Under the pieces are notes generated by a model. The model saw only the letters and a list, made by a program, of their open reading frames with translations. It was not told the origin of the DNA and made no database searches. Positions 35,769 to 42,849 of a stretch of 42,849 nucleotides of DNA are shown here, piece after piece. Position numbers and translations under genes: made by a program. The stretch comes from an uncultured Kiritimatiellota bacterium (GTDB lineage Bacteria > Verrucomicrobiota > Kiritimatiellia > RFP12 > UBA1067): contig CAKTUI010000025.1 of NCBI GenBank assembly GCA_934621385.1, forward strand, positions 1 to 42,849. Reading direction: 5' to 3'. How positions within the stretch are numbered: the stretch's first letter is position 1; each line of letters starts with the position of its first letter.

Positions 35769-36954
35769 GGTTAATCCGAATTACGCGAAAATCAAGCCGA
35801 CCTACCTTTTTGCCGAGATTGCACATCGCGTGGCGGCGCATCAGGCGAAGAATCCGGACGCGCAGATTATCCGTCTTGGTATTGGGGATGTCACGGAACC
35901 CCTGGCCCCCGCCGTCATCGAGGCCATGCACAAGGCCGTCGACGACGAGGCGACGCGGGCGAACTTCCACGGGTATGGGCCTGAGCAGGGCTATGCGTTC
36001 CTGCGTGAGAAGATTGCCGAGTTTGACTTCCGCCAGCGGGGCATGGACATCGCGGCAGATGAGATTCTCGTCTCGGACGGTGCCAAGTGCGACTGCGGCA
36101 ACATTCAGGAACTCTTCGCGGCGGATGCGAAGATTGCCGTTGGCGATCCCGTTTACCCGGTGTATGTCGATACGAATGTCATGGCCGGCAGATCCCAGAT
36201 TACGCTTCTTCCGTGCACGGCGGCGAATGGGTTCGTCCCGACGCCCGACGGCCTTGATGCGGATGTCGTCTATCTCTGCTATCCGAACAATCCGACGGGT
36301 GCTGTTGCCACAAAGGCCCAGCTTCAGCAGTGGGTCGACTGGGCAAACGCACGCGGCAGTCTGATTCTCTTCGACGCGGCGTATGAGGCGTTTATCCGTA
36401 CGCCGGGCATTCCCCATTCCATCTACGAGTGCGAGGGTGCGCGGACATGTGCGATTGAGTTCCGCAGCTACTCGAAGACGGCAGGCTTTACGGGCATCCG
36501 TTGTGGCTATACGGTTGTGCCGCGAGACCTCGTTGTCCGCGACGAGTCGGGCAAGTCCGTCGAACTCCGCCCGATGTGGACGCGTCGTCAGACGACGAAG
36601 TTCAATGGAGCGAGCTACATTACCCAGCGTGGCGCGGAGGCCATCTACACGCCCGAAGGTCGCGCACAGGCGAAGGCAACGATCGACTTCTACCTTGAGA
36701 ATGCGAAACTGATCCGCGAGGCTCTTGCGGCCAAGGGCTATACGGTGACGGGCGGGGTCGATTCTCCGTATGTCTGGGTGGATGTCAAGGGCGACAGCTG
36801 GTCGTTCTTTGATCGCCTTCTGGCCCATGCGAATATTGTCACGACACCGGGCGCCGGTTTCGGCAAGGCCGGCGAGGGCTACATTCGCATCTCCGCATTC
36901 AATTCACGTGCGAATGTGCTGGAAGCTATTGAGCGATTCAAGAACGTGCTGTGA
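35761..36954 (+). CDS. dapL: LL-diaminopimelate aminotransferase
   Basis: The 397-residue PLP enzyme converts tetrahydrodipicolinate directly to LL-DAP for lysine and peptidoglycan. The N-terminus (NPNYAKIKPTYLFAEIA), LGIGDVTEPLAP, the CYPNNPTGA motif and the PLP lysine K239 in FRSYSKTAGFTG are typical of DapL. The DapL route is known from plants, Chlamydiae, other PVC members, spirochaetes and some others, and it supports the proposed lineage. The ATG at 35761 was chosen because the protein then begins like known DapL; it overlaps the previous stop. Confidence 0.94.
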   Translation: MLKVNPNYAKIKPTYLFAEIAHRVAAHQAKNPDAQIIRLGIGDVTEPLAPAVIEAMHKAVDDEATRANFHGYGPEQGYAFLREKIAEFDFRQRGMDIAADEILVSDGAKCDCGNIQELFAADAKIAVGDPVYPVYVDTNVMAGRSQITLLPCTAANGFVPTPDGLDADVVYLCYPNNPTGAVATKAQLQQWVDWANARGSLILFDAAYEAFIRTPGIPHSIYECEGARTCAIEFRSYSKTAGFTGIRCGYTVVPRDLVVRDESGKSVELRPMWTRRQTTKFNGASYITQRGAEAIYTPEGRAQAKATIDFYLENAKLIREALAAKGYTVTGGVDSPYVWVDVKGDSWSFFDRLLAHANIVTTPGAGFGKAGEGYIRISAFNSRANVLEAIERFKNVL

Positions 36955-39263
36955 AACGGTTGATTGGCGTCTTTCTGCTTTCCCTGTGCGTCGCCTGCGT
37001 GGGCGTTCGCACGGGGGTGTTTGAAGGCGCAGATCTTGCCCCGGGTAATCCTCGTTCACCCGATCTGACGGAACTGGCGACGCTTTCCTATCTCGATGAG
37101 TTGCCGGTTCTCGTCGTCTCGACGAATGGCGTTTGCCTGCCGATTGTCGTTGCCGATGACGATCGGTTCGTTTCCGCGGCGTTTCATCTGGCCGCGACCA
37201 TTGAGCGGATGACGGGTTTTCGCCCGTCCGTTCTGCGTGAACTCCAGGGGCAGTGTGCAACGAATGCCCCGGCCATTTACATTGGTTCCCGCGCTTCGCA
37301 GGGCGCGGGCTTCTCGGTTCTTTCGCCGCATCCCGAGGCGTTTCGCGTCGTCTGTTCGGGCGGTTCCCTCCATTTCCTCGGGCGTTCGGACTTCGCCGTT
37401 TATGACTTCTGCGAGCGGATTCTGGATGAACGGATTTATTCGGACGATCCCGAGGCGGACGCCGACCTGACGATGCAGACGCGAGGATTGGCCGTTCCCG
37501 GCCTGGACTATTCGGATGAGCCGGTCTTTGAGCACCGCATCGTCGGGTTTTACGGAAGGCGCACATGGGGTCGCATGGGAAAGGTGGGGAGTTCCCATCG
37601 CGGCAAAGTCGTGGCGCACGCTCCTGCGCACTGGTTTGCGGATACGAACCTCGTGGAGCAACTCCCAGAGATTTTCGCCCTGACGGCGGATGACGTTCGC
37701 GCCGCCTCACCCCAACTTTGCTACGGAAACCCTCGGACGCTCGCTTACTACAAGCGGCGGATTGAGGAGCAAATTGCCGGACTTCGTGATGCGGATGGAA
37801 TCGTTGACACCGAGCGACGGACGATTTCAATCTCCCCATGGGACGCGGCCGTCGACTGCCGTTGTGCCGATTGCCAGCGTCTGCGCGATTCGACGGCCGA
37901 TGTGTCGGGGACGGCATCGGCCTTGCTTTGGGCCGACTTTGCGCGAAAGGTTGCGGAGTGGACACGCGTGGCGCATCCAGACTACCTCGTCTGCATCCTT
38001 CCCTACTTGGATACTTGTTGCGTTCCGAAGGGGCTTGACTTCACGGATGTGGGGAATGTCGAGGCGATGGTCTGCACGATGTCGGGGCTGGCGCTCTTCA
38101 AGAATGGGTCGTGCCGCGAGCGGGAGGAGACGCTGATTCGCGACTGGGCCGACGTCACGGGACGAAAGGTTCTCAATTGGCATTATGTCTGTTGGCCGGC
38201 CGAGTTCACCGATGCACCCTATGTCTTCGGCAACCTTATCCGTGAGCATTATCAGCGGATGCGCGATGTGTCCGCCGGGTCTTTCGTCAACACGAGCGGC
38301 GACCGCGTCCGTTTTTCACTTTCCGTGTATGTTTGGATGCGATGCCTGTGGAATCCCTCTGTTGATGTGGAAGCCATCTACGATGAGTTTGCGCGGCGGA
38401 TGTTTGGTCCGGCGGCGCACCCCATGCGGCGGCTCATCGCCCTTCAGGAGAAGGGGTGGAGCCGCGCCTGGCCGAATGAAAACTGCCTCGACTCGAATGT
38501 CTTCGGCATCTCCTATCCGCCCGATGTCACGCGTGAAATGCGAACGCTCCTTGAGTCGGCCTGGCAAATGGCGGAAGGGGACGCGCCGTCTCGTCGGCGC
38601 ATCGCCTGGTATGCTTCTGGCTTTGCCCGCTTCTTCCGACAGGCGGAGGCCTTGGAGCGCGGCATTCGCCCGACCCCGCTCGTCTTTGTGCGCTCAGATT
38701 GTCCGATCCTCGTGGACGGTGAACGGAATGAACCTGCGTGGTCCAATGCCCCGTCGCGAGACTTCGTTTCCTGGGACGACGAGGAGACTTCTTCTCCCAA
38801 ACAGCCGACAACCGTTCGCACGCTGTGGACGCAGGACGGAATGTTCTTCGCCTTTGACTGCCAGGAGTCGTCCGTCCCCGCGCTCGATGTGAATGCCGCG
38901 ATGGTCGACGATCACAACCGCGAGACACTGAAGCTGCTGCTTGCGCCACCTGGCGAGGACGGCGCTACCTGCCTCCAGTTCCTCATAGACCTCAAGGGTC
39001 GCGTCGTTGCATCCCGTGATGGACGCGAAATTCCCACGGAGGGCGTCCGAGCCGCCGTGCGTCTCAAGGAGAAATCGTGGACTGCCGAAGTCTTCGTTCC
39101 GTTTGCCGCGCTGGGACTTTCGTCGCCCCCATTGGGCTGGAAGGGCAACCTCATCCGTTGGCGCATTGGGGATGGCGAGACGGAATGGACGCGCCTGTCG
39201 ACGCGTGGAATCTGCCGCGACCTTGACCGAAACGCCTTTACCACTTTTGAGTTCGTGCCATGA
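36951..39263 (+). CDS. DUF4838 protein with C-terminal CBM9-like domain
   Basis: The 770-residue exported protein has a signal peptide with a lipobox-like LSLC (MKRLIGVFLLSLCVACVG). Residues about 40-160 look like the N-terminal domain seen in glycoside-hydrolase-like proteins (FHLAATIERMTGFRP, AIYIGSRAS). The DUF4838 region follows (ISPWDAAVDCRCADC, FVNTSGDRVRFSLSVYVWMR). The last 190 residues resemble a family 9 carbohydrate-binding or DOMON-like domain (CPILVDGERNEPAWSNAP, WTAEVFVPFAALG). I infer a carbohydrate-active envelope protein; catalytic activity is not shown. GTG start overlaps dapL as GTGA. Confidence 0.83.
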   Translation: MKRLIGVFLLSLCVACVGVRTGVFEGADLAPGNPRSPDLTELATLSYLDELPVLVVSTNGVCLPIVVADDDRFVSAAFHLAATIERMTGFRPSVLRELQGQCATNAPAIYIGSRASQGAGFSVLSPHPEAFRVVCSGGSLHFLGRSDFAVYDFCERILDERIYSDDPEADADLTMQTRGLAVPGLDYSDEPVFEHRIVGFYGRRTWGRMGKVGSSHRGKVVAHAPAHWFADTNLVEQLPEIFALTADDVRAASPQLCYGNPRTLAYYKRRIEEQIAGLRDADGIVDTERRTISISPWDAAVDCRCADCQRLRDSTADVSGTASALLWADFARKVAEWTRVAHPDYLVCILPYLDTCCVPKGLDFTDVGNVEAMVCTMSGLALFKNGSCREREETLIRDWADVTGRKVLNWHYVCWPAEFTDAPYVFGNLIREHYQRMRDVSAGSFVNTSGDRVRFSLSVYVWMRCLWNPSVDVEAIYDEFARRMFGPAAHPMRRLIALQEKGWSRAWPNENCLDSNVFGISYPPDVTREMRTLLESAWQMAEGDAPSRRRIAWYASGFARFFRQAEALERGIRPTPLVFVRSDCPILVDGERNEPAWSNAPSRDFVSWDDEETSSPKQPTTVRTLWTQDGMFFAFDCQESSVPALDVNAAMVDDHNRETLKLLLAPPGEDGATCLQFLIDLKGRVVASRDGREIPTEGVRAAVRLKEKSWTAEVFVPFAALGLSSPPLGWKGNLIRWRIGDGETEWTRLSTRGICRDLDRNAFTTFEFVP

Positions 39264-41014
39264 AACATTCTCTCTTCTCTTTTCTGATGGGTCTCTTTTC
39301 GGCGGTGCCACTGCTTGCCGCCGAAACGGACATTGCGCTGAGAACGGATCCAATCGCGACACCTTTCGCCCGGAAGGGCGGGACAATCCGACTCAACAGC
39401 ACGCCGCCGCGAAGCCAGAATGGCTATGTGGATAGCAACACCCACACGCGCATGATGTTTGACCTGATGTACGAGTCTTTGATTGGACTCGATTCGCAGA
39501 CGCTGGATGCCGTTCCTGGGCTGGCTCGCTCGTGGACGATTTCGCCCGATGGAAGGGAACTGTCGTTCGAGATGGATTCGCGTGCCCATTGGTCGGACGG
39601 CAAGCCCATCACGGCCGAGGACGTGAAGTGGACGTTCGACACGGTGATGGATCCAAAGCATGACACAGGGGTCTGGAAGGTCGTTCTCGGTGGATTCGAC
39701 AGTCCGACCGTGCGCGGCAATACGGTGGTCTTCAGCCGGCGCGGCGATTCCGAGCGCGACTGGCGCGACCTCATCCTGCTGGGGACGTTTCCCATCCTTC
39801 CATCCCACGCACTGGCCGGCCGTGATTTCAACCGGTTGGACTTCATCAATGAACCGGTCTCGGGTGCGTATAGTCTTGTGCGCATAGAGGAGCAGGTCGA
39901 GGCTGAATATCGCCGTCATGGCCGCTGGTGGCGGCAGGACTATCCGGCCTATCGCAATGTCTGCAACTTCGATCGCATCATCCTCAAGTATTATGTGGAT
40001 AACGAGAATGCCTTTGAGGCGTTGAAAAAGCGCGCCATTGACATTTATCCCGTTTACACGGCGCGCATCATGGCACAGGAGACGCATGGTGAGAAGTTCG
40101 ATCGCAACTGGCTGCTCAAGCGCCGCGTCCGCAACCATGCGCCAATCGGCTTCCAGGGCTTCGCCATGAATCAGCGTCGCTTTCCATTCGACGATGTGCG
40201 AACGCGGCGGGCCATGGCAATGCTGATTGACCGTGAGACAATGAATCGCACGATGATGTCGAACGCCTATTTCCTTCTGCGTTCGTTCTATACCGACCTT
40301 TATGACGACAAGCACCCTTGCCTCAACACCTTTTACACGTATGACCTCGAAGGGGCACAGAAACTGCTCGCCGAGGCCGGATGGAAGCGCAATGAGACGA
40401 CGGGACAACTGGAGAAGGATGGAATTCCCTTCGTCTTTACCTTCCTCTCACGCGGCAGTTCGGAGGATAAGTTCCTCGCCCCGTTCGACCACGCCTTGCG
40501 CATGTGCGGCATTTCCATGACCATCGCCCGGAAGGACTTCGCCGGGTGGATGCGTGACATGGACGACTTTAACTTCGACATGACCTGGGCCTCGTGGGGC
40601 GCGGCACTGATTCGTTCGCCAGAACAGATGTGGCTCTCGTCCGAGGCCGACCGCAAGGGGTCGAACAACATTACGGGTTTCAAGTCCGATCGCGTGGACG
40701 AACTCATCCACCGTGAAAAGCGTCTCGCCGACATGGCCGAGCGGTGCAAGGTTTACCGCGAGATTGATGCACTTGTGTCGGAACAGGTTCCGTATGCGTT
40801 TCTTTGGCATGTCGACGAGACGCGGCTTCTGTACTGGAACAAGTTCGGAATGCCGCGCACGGTGCTCGACCGCTACATGAACGAGGAGGCGGTCTTGACC
40901 TACTGGTGGTACGATGAGGATCGTGCTCGTGAACTGGAGGATGCCATGGCGCACCACCGCTGCCTGCCTTCCGTTCCTGAGCGCGTGGACTACGATGAGG
41001 AGATGAGCAAATGA
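39260..41014 (+). CDS. Extracellular solute-binding protein, family 5 (peptide or nickel type)
   Basis: The 584-residue protein has a signal peptide (SFLMGLFSAVPLLAAE) and the SBP_bac_5 pattern: FDLMYESLIGLDSQTLDAVPGLARSW-type opening split across residues 65-95, then LSFEMDSRAHWSDGKPITAEDV, and later MLIDRETMNRTMM. It is closest in look to YejA-type oligopeptide-binding proteins. No permease or ATPase genes of the transporter lie next to it, so it must use components encoded elsewhere. Start and stop overlap its neighbours by four bases, which ties it to the DUF4838 gene. Confidence 0.88.
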   Translation: MKHSLFSFLMGLFSAVPLLAAETDIALRTDPIATPFARKGGTIRLNSTPPRSQNGYVDSNTHTRMMFDLMYESLIGLDSQTLDAVPGLARSWTISPDGRELSFEMDSRAHWSDGKPITAEDVKWTFDTVMDPKHDTGVWKVVLGGFDSPTVRGNTVVFSRRGDSERDWRDLILLGTFPILPSHALAGRDFNRLDFINEPVSGAYSLVRIEEQVEAEYRRHGRWWRQDYPAYRNVCNFDRIILKYYVDNENAFEALKKRAIDIYPVYTARIMAQETHGEKFDRNWLLKRRVRNHAPIGFQGFAMNQRRFPFDDVRTRRAMAMLIDRETMNRTMMSNAYFLLRSFYTDLYDDKHPCLNTFYTYDLEGAQKLLAEAGWKRNETTGQLEKDGIPFVFTFLSRGSSEDKFLAPFDHALRMCGISMTIARKDFAGWMRDMDDFNFDMTWASWGAALIRSPEQMWLSSEADRKGSNNITGFKSDRVDELIHREKRLADMAERCKVYREIDALVSEQVPYAFLWHVDETRLLYWNKFGMPRTVLDRYMNEEAVLTYWWYDEDRARELEDAMAHHRCLPSVPERVDYDEEMSK

Positions 41015-41847
41015 GCGAGGATTATCAACTTCTTGATTCTGGTGATGGGCGCAAGTACGAGCGATTTGGGGCGTATACGCTGGTTCGACCCTGTTCGCAG
41101 GCCCTGTGGCGTCCGACGCTTTTGTCCGCCGAATGGGGATGTGCGGACGCCTCGTTCGACCGGGAGGATGGCAACCGCTGGCACGGGCGCGGCAATTTGC
41201 CGAAGGAATGGATGATTGAGACGGCGGGCATCCGCTTCCGTCTTGGTGGCACGGACTTTGGCCATTTGGGAATCTTCCCCGAACAGCGGGCGCAGTGGCA
41301 GTGGATTCGCGAGACGGTTCGTGCCGCCTGCGCCAATGGGCGCACGGTTCAGGCCCTGAATCTCTTCGCCTATTCGGGCGGTTCGACATTGGCGGCCGCC
41401 CTCGGTGGCGCCGAGGTCTGCCACCTCGACGCATCGAGGGGAATGGTCGAATGGGCGCGTGAGAATGCCGCGCAGAACGGACTGAAGGATTGTCCCATCC
41501 GCTGGATCGTTGACGATGCCCACAAGTTCATGAAGCGGGAAATTCGTCGCGGACACAAGTACGATGCCATCATCCTCGATCCGCCAACTTTCGGGCGGGG
41601 CGCGGGCGGCGAAATGTACAAGATTGAACGCGACCTGAAGGAGACGCTGGGGCTTGTGGCGGATTTGCTTTCGCCGCGCCCGCTCTTCGTCCTCTTTTCG
41701 TCGCACACGCCGGGACTCTCCCCGATTGTCGCTGAAAATATTTTGGGACAGCTCTGGCCGAAGGCACACCTTGAGTCGGGGGAAATGTTGCTGGAAGGGC
41801 GTGGACTTCCCTGTCCGAGTGGCATCTTCTGCCGCGCCATCTTTTAG
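41011..41847 (+). CDS. Class I SAM-dependent methyltransferase, RlmI/COG1092-like
   Basis: The 278-residue protein has the SAM-binding motif I region LNLFAYSGGSTLAAA (near residue 115), the acidic LDAS loop, DDAHKF and the catalytic-type ILDPPTFGRG motif (DPPxxG). These match the RlmI-type RNA m5C methyltransferases, but the N-terminal PUA domain of RlmI is missing. An RNA substrate is likely but not proven. It ends the long + strand gene run; no T-rich terminator follows its stop directly. Confidence 0.86.
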   Translation: MSEDYQLLDSGDGRKYERFGAYTLVRPCSQALWRPTLLSAEWGCADASFDREDGNRWHGRGNLPKEWMIETAGIRFRLGGTDFGHLGIFPEQRAQWQWIRETVRAACANGRTVQALNLFAYSGGSTLAAALGGAEVCHLDASRGMVEWARENAAQNGLKDCPIRWIVDDAHKFMKREIRRGHKYDAIILDPPTFGRGAGGEMYKIERDLKETLGLVADLLSPRPLFVLFSSHTPGLSPIVAENILGQLWPKAHLESGEMLLEGRGLPCPSGIFCRAIF

Positions 41848-41910
41848 TTGGACGCGGCACCGTCGCAGCTCGTTCATCGCGGAGCGCGGCAAACGCCAAC
41901 CGCGCCCATT

Positions 41911-41948
41911 CCGTGATTTTCGTGTGGTCCGTGGCTGGTTTTTCGTGT
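41911..41948. repeat. Short GTG-rich degenerate repeat
   Basis: CCGTGAT, TTCGTGTGG, TCCGTGGC and TTCGTGT follow one another at 9-13 bp steps between 41911 and 41948. Tracts of this TTCGTG/TCCGTG type are familiar from intergenic DNA of PVC bacteria. It is non-coding as far as I can see. Confidence 0.45.
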
Positions 41949-42020
41949 AATCGTCTGGACAAAAACGGTGGTTTTCGCGGCAAAACCGCGAGGGTCGAAG
42001 CCCCTCTCTCGTTGTTTCGG

Positions 42021-42108
42021 AGTTCAAGTCCAGCGGTTTTAAAGTTCGACTCCCGCAGTGACTCAGTCAGTCACCCGCAGTGACTCAGTCGGTTTCTCGC
42101 GGAGATTC
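42021..42108. repeat. Four 22-bp units of a second phased array
   Basis: Units begin AGTTC, AGTTC, AGTCA and AGTCG at 42021, 42043, 42065 and 42087. The two middle units share CCCGCAGTGACTC, and CCCGCAGTGACTCAGTC repeats exactly at 42052-42068 and 42074-42090. A dyad GTGACT/AGTCAC is centred at 42066. The 22-bp period equals that of the array before carB although the sequence differs. Confidence 0.6.
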
Positions 42109-42133
42109 CGCCGTGATCTGGGCAAAAGAAGGC

Positions 42134-42157
42134 GGGCGGGGAACAGTTCCCCCGCCC
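42134..42157. terminator. Strong GC-rich hairpin
   Basis: GGGCGGGGAAC (42134-42144) pairs with GTTCCCCCGCCC (42146-42157) around a single central base with one bulged C. Flanking AGAA and TTCT extend the symmetry. It could act as a bidirectional terminator, though no T run follows. Confidence 0.4.
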
Positions 42158-42729
42158 GTTCTGCGGTGACGGCGGTGCGCGTCCGCCGCGCTGCGGATGC
42201 GCAAGTGCCCTCAGGCGGCCCGCCGTGGGGCGGATTTATTTGCCGCGCACGGTCCGTTCCGCGCAATCGCGGCGCATGCAAGGGGGCTTGCGGGCAAGGC
42301 TGGGGGCGAAGGGACGGGGACTGAGCCCCCGAACCTCCGCTTGAGAACGGCGGAGCGAAGCCTCACCGCGTAGGCGTTTTGAAGGCGCAAGCGCGGCGCT
42401 TTTGTGCGTGCGTCTCTCCCCGCGTCCCCTCGCGGCGGAACGCATGCGCCCCAGCTGGGGATCCGGAGTCCCCCCGAACGTCCGCCCGTGCAAAACAACT
42501 TTCCTTCAAATGACTTTCCTTCGTCGACATGGTCAATCCTTCCTGCCGGCCCTGCCGGCGCTTCGCGTGATGTCATCCCGTCCGACCGTCTAATCGTCCC
42601 GCCTGCAGCGCGCCCATCCACTTCCGCCGGTGCCGCATAATTATCCATTGCGCCGGCCTTTCTCTTGTTGCGCTGGGCGGGGTCCTCCGTTCGTTGAAGA
42701 GGGAGTCCTCCGTCGGACAAGATGGCGTG

Positions 42730-42738
42730 ACTATACCA
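42730..42738 (-). promoter_or_regulatory. Minus-strand extended -10
   Basis: Read on the minus strand the bases give TGG-TATAGT, the same extended -10 pattern used by the + strand genes. Transcription would run from about 42723 into the gene-free region. It is the only such element I found facing left. Confidence 0.35.
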
Positions 42739-42777
42739 TTTCGCCGCGCCGTTTGCAAGGGGGCGGGTTGGCCACCC

Positions 42778-42800
42778 TTATCCCGGAAAATCCGGGATAA
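42778..42800. terminator. Perfect 9-bp hairpin at the window end
   Basis: TTATCCCGG (42778-42786) and CCGGGATAA (42792-42800) are exact reverse complements around AAAAT. A second ATTATCCC follows at 42801. The A/T ends could allow termination in either direction. Confidence 0.45.
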
Positions 42801-42849
42801 ATTATCCCAGATATTCACCGGGGCCGATAAAACCAAGGGAAAATAAATT

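Larger units (their letters stand above)
41848..42849. other. Gene-free 1-kb region
   Basis: I see no convincing protein or known RNA gene. The stretch holds GTG-rich repeats, a 22-bp periodic tract, two strong hairpins, a perfect palindrome CCCCAGCTGGGG (42449-42460) and a minus-strand promoter-like site. It is GC-rich from 42090 to 42480. Two motifs, GGATGCGCAAGT (42195-42206) and GCCCTCAGGCG (42207-42217), also occur before carB (7542-7553 and 7414-7424). Confidence 0.6.

Noticed and set aside
42044..42058. GTTCGACTCCCGC, similar to a tRNA T-arm
   Set aside because: No matching 5' arm, anticodon arm or acceptor stem; it is part of the 22-bp repeats.
42211..42648. Minus-strand reading frame of 145 codons after the leftward promoter
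   Set aside because: Composition follows the high GC of the region, the sequence is Arg/Pro/Ala-rich without a fold-like pattern, and no family was recognised.
42600..42650. A DNYAAPA-like peptide on the minus strand, recalling a tmRNA tag
   Set aside because: No stop follows at the right place and neither the 5' nor the 3' tRNA-like half of tmRNA is present.

Overview
The window is 42.8 kb of gene-dense DNA from a Gram-negative bacterium. An outer-membrane-type beta-barrel ending in Phe, apolipoprotein N-acyltransferase, RseP and an O-antigen-ligase-type protein all point to a double membrane. LL-diaminopimelate aminotransferase, a DUF4838/CBM9 protein, a TadC-FHA-PEGA cluster and short GTG-rich intergenic repeats suggest the PVC group (Verrucomicrobiota, Kiritimatiellota or Lentisphaerota). 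That placement is inference; no rRNA or tRNA gene was found to settle it. All 32 complete genes I call lie on the + strand. Many overlap by ATGA or GTGA.

Region 1 (1-7.4 kb) is accessory: an exported beta-propeller protein, then two tandem copies of a two-gene unit (exported proteins here named A and B), then a short ORF that begins like a third exported protein and soon ends. The copies are mosaic: 685 bp of gene A is identical at every base, while the 3' end of A and the first three quarters of B have diverged. This is the best candidate here for an undescribed system.

Region 2 (7.4-7.9 kb) is non-coding. It holds contiguous dyad repeats with a 22-23 bp period, a perfect hairpin and the carB promoter.

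Region 3 (7.9-30.8 kb) is mostly housekeeping: carB, an ABC-F ATPase, a U32 (RlhA-like) protein, lnt, a YchJ-family protein, a conserved unknown, a ParA ATPase, a glycosyltransferase, an EpmA-like ligase, an M3 peptidase, an SDR, purE, an HD hydrolase, a Nif3 domain fused in frame to a signal peptide and beta-barrel, hslO, TadC, an FHA membrane protein, a PEGA protein and tlyA.

Region 4 (30.9-41.8 kb) holds dxr, rseP and ispG (MEP isoprenoid pathway plus site-2 protease), an O-antigen-ligase-type membrane protein, dapL, a DUF4838/CBM9 protein, a family 5 solute-binding protein and a class I methyltransferase.

Region 5 (41.85-42.85 kb) has no convincing gene. It carries GTG-rich repeats, a second 22-bp periodic tract, two strong hairpins and a minus-strand promoter-like element.

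Promoters follow one pattern, an extended -10 (TGN-TATAAT or TGG-TAAAAT). At three genes the -10 lies only 6-8 nt from the ATG with no Shine-Dalgarno, which predicts leaderless mRNAs.
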